Below are positions 1-4,966 of a DNA stretch of 14,916 bases, in pieces (the first letter of the stretch is position 1; every line of letters begins with the position of its first letter). Origin of the DNA: an uncultured Bacilli bacterium (GTDB lineage Bacteria; Bacillota_I; Bacilli_A; RF39; UBA660); the NCBI GenBank assembly GCA_944333305.1, contig CALVKV010000025.1:1-14916 (forward strand), read 5' to 3'. The position numbers and the translations under genes are program-made. The notes beneath the pieces are model-generated. The model did no database searches. It had not been told where the DNA came from and saw only the letters and a list, made by a program, of their open reading frames with translations.

Positions 1-92
1 CTTTTTTAGGTTTTTAACCGTTTTTTTATTTTGTAAAGGTTTCTTTCATAAATCTCCACACTTTGGAAACACTATCTTAATATTTTATTTAT

Positions 93-121
93 TTGTCATT
101 TTACTTAAATTATGATATAAT
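93..121 (+). promoter_or_regulatory. Sigma-A type promoter with extended -10
   Basis: TTGTCA at 93-98 and TATAAT at 116-121 are separated by exactly 17 bases, and a TG at 113-114 gives an extended -10. The expected start lies near 128, followed by a purine-rich ribosome site (AAAAAGGGGG, about 132-141) before the ATG at 151. It should drive the split methyltransferase-like gene. Confidence 0.75.
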
Positions 122-150
122 ATGTCCTTTCAAAAAGGGGGATTATAAAA

Positions 151-387
151 ATGGTTATTGATAAGGAAAAACTATTAAGAGAAAAAGACAATATTTTAAA
201 ATTTATCGTAGAAAATGAAAATTTATATTATGACCAAGAATTTGAAATGATTTATTTCGCTTTTCTTTTTGATAATATTTTAAATTCTAAAAATATTATG
301 CACACAGAACTGGCCGCTCTTGCTTCAAAATTTGGTATATTAAAGCAAGGAAATGACATATATTTTATCAGTTGCTTGAACAACTAA
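151..387 (+). CDS. N-terminal part of a split methyltransferase-like protein
   Basis: This 78-codon frame has a good promoter, a GGGGG ribosome site and an ATG start. It encodes a small, probably helical, soluble domain with no signal peptide or membrane segment. It ends at TAA 385-387, only 13 bases after the next frame opens. The last residues (ISCLNN) look like out-of-frame sequence. If the reader slips back one base at the TTTT run 363-366, the protein continues as IYF-YQLLEQLNFIKGNILEVGSG, which reads naturally into the SAM-binding motif of the next frame. I therefore think 151-845 is one gene of about 231 codons with a one-base deletion, either a real mutation or a sequencing error in the homopolymer. 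No specific family is recognised for this domain. An independent small protein is possible but less likely. Confidence 0.6.
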   Translation: MVIDKEKLLREKDNILKFIVENENLYYDQEFEMIYFAFLFDNILNSKNIMHTELAALASKFGILKQGNDIYFISCLNN

Positions 388-845
388 ATTTTATCAAAGG
401 AAATATCTTAGAAGTAGGAAGTGGACCATATCCAAGACTTGCAGAAGTTATAAGAGATAATCATAAAACTAGCGATTATAATTTAACAATATACGAAAAA
501 AGAAATGTATTTAGTATAGATAAAAAAATTAAAATAGTTAAAGATAAATTTACAGCAAGTACCGATATTGAAAGTATAGACACCATATTTGGCTTATATC
601 CTTGTGAAGCTTCTATTGATATGACTTTAAAAGGTATAAAAGAAAATAAAAACCTCCTAATTGCTTTTTGTAATTGTGATCATAGCACGGAAAAGTATCC
701 TCACTGGTTTGGAGATTATTGGGCAGTAGACTTCTGTTCTACCATTAAAGAAGAATATCAAGATGAAGTAGAAATAATAAATAACCAAATTACACCTAAA
801 GTCAAATTACCTATATTAATTCATAAGAAAAGAATTTCTAAATAG
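372..845 (+). CDS. SAM-dependent methyltransferase-like domain (C-terminal part of split gene)
   Basis: The frame opens after a TGA at 354-356, and its only early start is TTG 372 with no ribosome site, so it was probably not built to start here. Residues 12-18 (ILEVGSG) followed by PYPRLAEVI match motif I of class I Rossmann methyltransferases, the glycine-rich SAM loop. An acidic residue about 20 positions later (IYEKR, near residue 42) could be the motif II acid that binds the ribose. The rest includes a Cys/His/Trp-rich stretch (CNCDH, residues 99-103, then HWFGDYW) of unknown role. The substrate cannot be told. The upstream 78-codon frame lies one frame away and joins naturally at the TTTT run 363-366 (see that entry). 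It is followed directly by a strong terminator, so this is a single-gene unit. Confidence 0.6.
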   Translation: MLEQLNFIKGNILEVGSGPYPRLAEVIRDNHKTSDYNLTIYEKRNVFSIDKKIKIVKDKFTASTDIESIDTIFGLYPCEASIDMTLKGIKENKNLLIAFCNCDHSTEKYPHWFGDYWAVDFCSTIKEEYQDEVEIINNQITPKVKLPILIHKKRISK

Positions 846-860
846 CAGAAATTCTTTTTT
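828..860 (+). terminator. Rho-independent terminator, probably bidirectional
   Basis: A 12-base-pair stem (828-839 with 847-858) has a 7-base loop containing the stop codon of the methyltransferase-like gene, and runs into TTTTTT at 855-860. On the minus strand the stem also ends in TTTT, so it can stop transcription arriving from the convergent rubrerythrin gene, which has no closer terminator. Confidence 0.8.
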
Positions 861-889
861 GTTATGCAATAATAAATGAACTAGTCCTT

Positions 890-1432
890 TTATTCATAGT
901 TATTAGCTTTAACTTCCATAAAACTTCTTGGATGATTACATACTGGACAAACATCAAGAGCATCTTTACCAACATATACATGTCCACAATTACGACAAAT
1001 CCAAATCTTGTCTCCATCCTTATGGAATACTCTATCATCTTTAACATTCTTAAGAAGTGTTAAGTATCTTTCTTCATGTTCTTTTTCAATCTTTGCTACA
1101 CTCTCAAATAGGAATGCTAAACGATCAAATCCTTCTTCACGAGCAGTCTCAGCAAATCCTTTATACATATCAGTCCATTCATAATTTTCACCAGCAGCAG
1201 CATCTTCTAAGTTTGAGATAGTATCAGGAATATCCCCACCATGAAGTTCTTTAAACCAAAGTTTTGCATGTTCCTTTTCATTATTAGCAGTTTCTTCAAA
1301 TATAGCTGCTATTTGTTCATAACCATCTTTTCTAGCTTTTGAAGCATAGTAAGTATACTTATTACGAGCTTGGCTCTCTCCTGCAAATGCAGTCATTAAA
1401 TTTTGTTCAGTCTTTGAACCTTTTAATTCCAT
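890..1432 (-). CDS. rbr: Rubrerythrin
   Basis: A cytoplasmic di-iron peroxidase of anaerobes that reduces hydrogen peroxide with electrons passed through its rubredoxin-like tail. At 180 residues it has the usual length. The ferritin-like domain (about 1-135) shows the diiron ligands: E19 in FAGESQAR, E52-x-x-H55 (NEKEH), glutamates of ETAREE (95-100) and E116-x-x-H119 (IEKEH). The C-terminal domain has the rubredoxin iron site C146-x-x-C149 and C162-x-x-C165. The ribosome site is GAAGG eight bases before the ATG. It starts 31 bases after the hydrogenase stop with no clear own promoter or classical terminator between them, so it is likely the third gene of the regulator-hydrogenase-rubrerythrin unit. 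This fits control by a peroxide- or iron-sensing Fur-family protein. Identification is secure; co-transcription is inferred. Confidence 0.97.
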   Translation of the reverse strand: MELKGSKTEQNLMTAFAGESQARNKYTYYASKARKDGYEQIAAIFEETANNEKEHAKLWFKELHGGDIPDTISNLEDAAAGENYEWTDMYKGFAETAREEGFDRLAFLFESVAKIEKEHEERYLTLLKNVKDDRVFHKDGDKIWICRNCGHVYVGKDALDVCPVCNHPRSFMEVKANNYE

Positions 1433-1460
1433 ATTTATACCTTCTTTCTTTTAAATATTT

Positions 1461-1487
1461 ATATTAAAGAGATTTCTCTCTTAATAT
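1461..1487 (-). other. Imperfect hairpin spanning the hydrogenase stop codon
   Basis: 1461-1472 pairs with 1475-1487 except for one bulged C, giving a long stem with a very small loop. It covers the hydrogenase stop (1464-1466) and lies just before the rubrerythrin leader. On the minus strand it is followed by AAATATTTAAAAG rather than a T-run, so it is not a classical terminator. It may be an RNA-stability or partial attenuation element. Confidence 0.4.
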
Positions 1488-2768
1488 ACTACTTCTATCT
1501 TTAAAATTAGTATGAATAATCTTTAATGCCTTAGGACTATTAGGATAATCAAGATATGTTTTATAAATATCTATAACATCAGGATTCTTATAACAAAATC
1601 TAACTTTATTTTTCTTATCATCTTCTTCTAAAGCAGAAGCTCTTGCAAGACTTGTCTCTTTCATTTTACTAATAGAACCAAGTACTTGGCCTCCTCCAGA
1701 AACACAGCCATCACTACAATTCATAACTTCAATAAAATCATAATTCCCTAAATCCTTAAGAACTTCTTCTACGCTTTTCATACCTTGTATAGCGGCTACT
1801 CTTAATTTATAAGGGCCTATATTAACAGTTGTCTTCTTTATTGTACCACTTTTTTCATTTTCTACAAGAGATAAAAAGTCTATAATCTTATCTTCACCAG
1901 TAATTATATAGTTAACACATCTTAAAACAGACTCTGCTACTCCTCCACTTCTACCAAAGATTAACCCCGCTCCACTTCCTTTTGATAAAAGCGAATCAAA
2001 TTCTTTAGGTTCTACCTTTTTAATATCGATAAGAGACTCTTTTAAAAGCATAACTAACTCACTAGTAGTAATGGCAATATCCATACCTATTTCTGTCCTT
2101 CTAATCTCAAACTTTTTAGCAGTACAAGGCGCCACCACCACATTAACTATTTTTTCTTTCGGTATATTCATCATCTTTAAAAAGTAAGTATTTATAATAG
2201 AACTTTGTATTCCTATTGGACTCTTAACAGTAGATAGATGACCTATCTTTTCAGGATGATATATTTCTAGATATTTAACCCAAGATGGACAGCATGAAGT
2301 AAACATTGGAAGAGTCCCTTTATTTTTTAATCTGTTAACTAATTCCATCGCTTCTTCCATAACGGTCATATCAGCACCAAAAGTTACATCAAAAACATAA
2401 TCAAATCCTACCTCTTTTAAAGCGCCAACTAACTCTTTTTCTAAAAAAGTACCAGATTCTAAGCCAAAACCTTCACCAATTGAAGTTCTAACCGCAGGTG
2501 CAACTGAAATAGTAACAATTTTATCAGTATCATGTAAATAATCCAAAACTTTTTTATATTCATACTTTGGGCTTAATGCCCCAACAGGACAATTTAAAAT
2601 ACACTGACCACAATTTATACACACTGCTTCCTTGCACTTTTCATCATAGTTAATCCCTACAACATCTCTACATATTGTTTTACATCTACCACAGTTAATA
2701 CATTTTTCTTTAATTCTTTTAATGCTTACATTATCATCATCGATCCTAACAGCGTTACAAAGCCCCAT
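1464..2768 (-). CDS. hydA: [FeFe] hydrogenase, two-cluster monomeric type
   Basis: A 434-residue iron-only hydrogenase that interconverts protons and H2, using ferredoxin-type electron transfer in the cytoplasm. An N-terminal 2x[4Fe-4S] domain has C23/C26/C29/C33 and C50/C53/C56/C60. The H-cluster domain carries all three signatures: TSCCPSW (157-163), APCTAKKFE (213-221) and EVMNCSDGCVSGGG (347-360). No N-terminal [2Fe-2S] domain and no PAS domain is present, so it resembles short clostridial enzymes rather than the long CpI type or sensory forms. Motif 2 has Ala where catalytic enzymes usually have Met (MPC). The ATG at 2768 is chosen because AAAGGA lies ten bases upstream and it follows the regulator's TGA by four bases; a longer TTG reading from 2807 would overlap the regulator and has no ribosome site. 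Maturases HydE/F/G are not in the window. Confidence 0.94.
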   Translation of the reverse strand: MGLCNAVRIDDDNVSIKRIKEKCINCGRCKTICRDVVGINYDEKCKEAVCINCGQCILNCPVGALSPKYEYKKVLDYLHDTDKIVTISVAPAVRTSIGEGFGLESGTFLEKELVGALKEVGFDYVFDVTFGADMTVMEEAMELVNRLKNKGTLPMFTSCCPSWVKYLEIYHPEKIGHLSTVKSPIGIQSSIINTYFLKMMNIPKEKIVNVVVAPCTAKKFEIRRTEIGMDIAITTSELVMLLKESLIDIKKVEPKEFDSLLSKGSGAGLIFGRSGGVAESVLRCVNYIITGEDKIIDFLSLVENEKSGTIKKTTVNIGPYKLRVAAIQGMKSVEEVLKDLGNYDFIEVMNCSDGCVSGGGQVLGSISKMKETSLARASALEEDDKKNKVRFCYKNPDVIDIYKTYLDYPNSPKALKIIHTNFKDRSSILREKSL

Positions 2769-2772
2769 AACT

Positions 2773-3144
2773 TCACTTTCCTTTACAACTATCACATATA
2801 CCTTCAAATATTAAGTTAATATGTTTAATATCATTTAAATTAGAAGCAGATAATAAATTATCAATCAAATTAGTATCTAGAAAAACATCAGTAATTTTAC
2901 CACAGTTTAAGCAATAAAAATGATAATGATCTTTTCTATAATCATAGTGAACACCATCAGGGCAATCAATTCTTTTAACTATATCATCACTAACTAAACT
3001 TTTTACTGTTCTATAAACAGTCGCTTGTCCTATATTCTTATTTTTCTTATTTACAAGTTCATATAATTCTTTAATAGTAGGATGATCATAACATGACTTC
3101 ATTGCCTCAATTATCTCTTGTCTTTGTAATGTATTTCTCTGCAT
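2773..3144 (-). CDS. Fur-family metalloregulator, PerR-like
   Basis: A 123-residue cytoplasmic repressor of the Fur family. The winged-helix DNA-binding part (about 1-70) includes the recognition helix ATVYRTVKSL (41-50). The structural zinc site is C78-x-x-C81 and C117-x-x-C120. Sensor-site candidates H21, D68, H73, H75 and D86 line up with PerR ligands of Bacillus (H37, D85, H91, H93, D104); D86 occupies the place that is Asp in PerR but Glu in Fur, which favours a peroxide sensor. The ATG at 3144 is chosen over an upstream frame start at 3207 because a perfect AAAGGTGA ribosome site lies before it and the upstream codons fall in the promoter and operator. It heads a unit with hydrogenase and rubrerythrin and probably represses itself through the palindrome at 3157-3175, although that operator is Fur-like. 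PerR versus Fur is inference. Confidence 0.88.
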   Translation of the reverse strand: MQRNTLQRQEIIEAMKSCYDHPTIKELYELVNKKNKNIGQATVYRTVKSLVSDDIVKRIDCPDGVHYDYRKDHYHFYCLNCGKITDVFLDTNLIDNLLSASNLNDIKHINLIFEGICDSCKGK

Positions 3145-3156
3145 ACCATCACCTTT

Positions 3157-3175
3157 ATTGATAATTATTATCAAT
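3157..3175 (-). promoter_or_regulatory. Fur-box type operator overlapping the transcription start
   Basis: A perfect 9-1-9 palindrome, ATTGATAAT-T-ATTATCAAT. Its core TGATAATnATTATCA equals the 7-1-7 consensus recognised by Bacillus Fur and differs from the PerR box (TTATAATnATTATAA) by one base per half. It covers the predicted start point (about 3172) of the promoter at 3179-3207, the position expected for repression, so autoregulation of the downstream regulator is likely. Confidence 0.85.
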
Positions 3176-3178
3176 AAA

Positions 3179-3207
3179 ATTATAGTAAAATTATAATAAT
3201 AAGTCAA
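3179..3207 (-). promoter_or_regulatory. Sigma-A promoter of the regulator-hydrogenase-rubrerythrin unit
   Basis: On the minus strand TTGACT (3202-3207) and TATAAT (3179-3184) are 17 bases apart, a near-ideal promoter. The predicted start is about 3172, inside the Fur-type palindrome and about 28 bases before the ATG at 3144. Confidence 0.85.
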
Positions 3208-3227
3208 CTAAAAAGAACTAAATATTC

Positions 3228-3386
3228 CTATTTAATTCCTATAAATTTCTTTTTAAATTCTTCCATGTCTTTATAATACTTATTTTTAAAGTCAATATCA
3301 TTATTAATAAGACCTAAACTATCTTTATCAAGTTTCAATCTATATAAATATCTAATTTTCATCAAACAATCTTTATCATTTCTCAT
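3228..3386 (-). CDS. Small 52-residue basic/acidic protein of unknown function
   Basis: A short gene supported by an excellent ribosome site (AAGGAGG, five bases before the ATG at 3384-3386) placed immediately at the TAA of sigE, so it is translated as the third gene of spoIIGA-sigE. It ends with TAG at 3228-3230. The product has 52 residues, starting MRNDKDCLMKIRY and ending EEFKKKFIGIK; it is highly charged, probably helical, and lacks a signal peptide, membrane segment or metal-binding motif (a single Cys, C7). I recognise no family. In Bacillus the gene after sigE is sigG, so this partner is different. Its position suggests expression at the onset of sporulation, but that is inference. 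There is no terminator after it, so reading into the next unit is possible. Confidence 0.7.
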   Translation of the reverse strand: MRNDKDCLMKIRYLYRLKLDKDSLGLINNDIDFKNKYYKDMEEFKKKFIGIK

Positions 3387-3396
3387 AATAACCTCC

Positions 3397-4089
3397 TTAA
3401 GAATATTTAACTATATTTTTCAATCTTCTAATCACTTTCTTCTCAATTCTTGATATATAAGATTGACTAATACCAAGAAGTTCTGCTACTTCTTTTTGAG
3501 TTAATTCATTATGCCCCATTAATCCATACCTTAAAATAATAATATCTCTATCTCTTGGATTAAGTTTCATAACTTCATCTAACATTAACTTTTTATCAGT
3601 CTCTTCTTCAAGTCCCTTTGTTACAATATCAGAATCTGTCCCTAAAATATCCTCAAGATGTAATTCATTACCTTCAGCATCTAAGCTTAAAGAAGCATCA
3701 ATACTAACTTCAGTTTTAGACTTTTTTATTTTTCTCAAATACATAAGTATCTCATTATCAATACAACGCGATGCATATGTAGCAAGTTTTATATTTTTAT
3801 CAGGCTTAAAAGTATTTATACCCTTAATTAGCCCAATTGTACCTATACTAACCAAGTCTTCTAAATCAACTTTTGTATTTTCATACTTTTTAGCAAGAAA
3901 AACCACTAATCTTAAATTATGTTCAATTAAAACATCTCTAGCATGAATATCCCCATCCATAGCCATCACAAGATAAGCCTCCTCATCCTCACGAGACAAA
4001 GGCTCTGGTAAAATATCACTACTACCAACATAAAAAATCTCACAAGATTTATCAAGTAAAAAAGCAACTAAATAAAGTAAACTAATCAT
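3397..4089 (-). CDS. sigE: RNA polymerase sporulation sigma factor E precursor
   Basis: A 230-residue sigma-70 family factor that directs early mother-cell transcription in sporulation. Region 2 is at about 56-120 (EHNLRLVVFLAKKYEN, DLVSIGTIGLIKGI, KLATYASRCIDNEI) and region 4 at about 178-226, with the helix-turn-helix QKEVAELLGISQSYISRIEKK. The N-terminus is a hydrophobic pro-sequence (ISLLYLVAFLL) followed by EIFYVGSSDILPEPLS, which matches the end of the pro-segment in Bacillus pro-sigma-E (YYIGGSEALPPPLS) better than pro-sigma-K. SpoIIGA, encoded directly upstream, should cut the pro-sequence at the septal membrane. The ATG touches the spoIIGA stop, and GGAGGAGG inside the end of spoIIGA is its ribosome site, so translation is coupled. 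The pro-peptide is about 20-25 residues, similar to or slightly shorter than in Bacillus. Confidence 0.95.
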   Translation of the reverse strand: MISLLYLVAFLLDKSCEIFYVGSSDILPEPLSREDEEAYLVMAMDGDIHARDVLIEHNLRLVVFLAKKYENTKVDLEDLVSIGTIGLIKGINTFKPDKNIKLATYASRCIDNEILMYLRKIKKSKTEVSIDASLSLDAEGNELHLEDILGTDSDIVTKGLEEETDKKLMLDEVMKLNPRDRDIIILRYGLMGHNELTQKEVAELLGISQSYISRIEKKVIRRLKNIVKYS

Positions 4090-4875
4090 TTAAAGTTCCT
4101 CCTCCAATATATTAGGAAGTATACAAGACGCTCCCTTTATTTCTATAGTTTTAGGACTAACTCCTAACAAATACTTTTTAGTAATTAAATTATCATCTAT
4201 CTTTAGTTCTTCTATTTCTATACACTTAAGTAATCCTGTAGATTCTACCGTTTTAAATGGCACTAATATAGACTCTTCTAAATCAAGACTAACTTCACAA
4301 GAATTAACAAGAATAATTCCCCGTTTTTTATAAGGGTCTTTAATATTATTACCTGTATCTAAAAAACCCAAAGTATTAATAAAACCTTTTTTATATTTAA
4401 TAGATACTCTATGAAGAAGATTTCTTTTCTTTTTCTCTTCTACTACCATTTTATGATATAAGTAAAAGATAATAGGACTACTTATTAAAATAATAATTAA
4501 ATTAACACTAGTACCATCATGAATAAAAATAAAACCTTCCTGCTTATAACTAAATTGATTATTCAAAAAATAAATAAGCCCTCCTAAAATAATGCTATTA
4601 CCATAAAGGCTTTTTATTAAATTAAAGAATAACTGCTTTGAAGTTACTTTGAAGCTTGAAAAAATCATAACAATACTAATTATCAATTTAAAAAGAAACA
4701 AAGAAATATTATTTAAGGGTAGGAACAAAAGAAATGTACTAAGACTTCCTAGGAAAGCAGAGGTAAATAATCTTCTTTTTTTAGAAAACACTTTACACTC
4801 AATGCTAACTGTCATTAAAAGGAGTAAATCAAACATGAAATTAATAAAGAATATTAGATCTAAATATACTTTCAT
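4090..4875 (-). CDS. spoIIGA: Sporulation sigma-E processing aspartic protease SpoIIGA
   Basis: The membrane protease that activates pro-sigma-E after asymmetric septation, in response to a forespore signal (SpoIIR in Bacillus). The first part (about 1-145) has several hydrophobic segments beginning with MKVYLDLIFFINFMFDLLLL, typical of the family. The second, cytoplasmic part has the retroviral-like aspartic protease motif FLDTGN (171-176, catalytic D173) followed by DPYKKRGIILV. The 261-residue length is somewhat shorter than the about 309 residues in Bacillus. The ATG at 4875 is preferred over a GTG three codons earlier at 4884: GGTGG lies five bases before the ATG, and nothing precedes the GTG. 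It is directly followed by sigE with no gap, the conserved spoIIG arrangement. Confidence 0.93.
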   Translation of the reverse strand: MKVYLDLIFFINFMFDLLLLMTVSIECKVFSKKRRLFTSAFLGSLSTFLLFLPLNNISLFLFKLIISIVMIFSSFKVTSKQLFFNLIKSLYGNSIILGGLIYFLNNQFSYKQEGFIFIHDGTSVNLIIILISSPIIFYLYHKMVVEEKKKRNLLHRVSIKYKKGFINTLGFLDTGNNIKDPYKKRGIILVNSCEVSLDLEESILVPFKTVESTGLLKCIEIEELKIDDNLITKKYLLGVSPKTIEIKGASCILPNILEEEL

Positions 4876-4891
4876 TCCTACCACCGTTTTA

Positions 4892-4959
4892 AGTATATAA
4901 AAAAAGAAACGAATAATTTGTCGTTTCTTATTAAGTATTTAATTTTCCAGACATTGTCG
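4892..4959 (-). promoter_or_regulatory. Candidate spoIIG control region with two TTGTCG (0A-box-like) sites
   Basis: TTGTCG occurs at 4918-4923 and 4954-4959 on the plus strand, within the 91-base gap before spoIIGA. Spo0A boxes have the core TGTCGAA, so each differs at the last two bases. A -10-like TATACT (4892-4897, minus strand) follows. The first copy is partly explained by the terminator stem. Spo0A control of spoIIG is known in Bacillus; here it is only a suggestion. Confidence 0.3.
4897..4929 (-). terminator. Rho-independent terminator after comEC
   Basis: On the minus strand a 9-base-pair stem, AAGAAACGA (4921-4929) with TCGTTTCTT (4904-4912), and an 8-base loop are followed by a T-run. 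It separates the comEA-comEC transcript from spoIIGA. Confidence 0.8.
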
Positions 4960-4966
4960 GGACTTT

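Noticed and set aside
1..65. Short minus-strand reading (about 20 codons) and a small GGTT-TTT-AACC hairpin followed by Ts
   Set aside because: The reading has an in-frame stop just upstream and no start or ribosome site. The 4-base-pair hairpin could be the tail of an upstream gene's terminator but is too weak to call.
357..372. Programmed -1 ribosomal frameshift signal
   Set aside because: There is no X-XXY-YYZ heptamer in the zero frame and no obvious downstream structure; a simple one-base deletion explains it better.
862..1047. 61-codon open frame on the minus strand
   Set aside because: It lies inside the rubrerythrin gene in another frame, with no ribosome site and low-complexity hydrophobic content.
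2769..2807. 13-codon N-terminal extension of the hydrogenase from TTG
   Set aside because: It overlaps the regulator gene and lacks a ribosome site, while the ATG at 2768 has AAAGGA at good distance.
3145..3207. 21-codon N-terminal extension of the Fur-family regulator
   Set aside because: These codons are the promoter, operator and ribosome site; AAAGGTGA directly precedes the ATG at 3144.
4649..4900. 83-codon open frame on the plus strand
   Set aside because: It is antisense to the spoIIGA start, has no ribosome site and looks like a mirror of its membrane codons.
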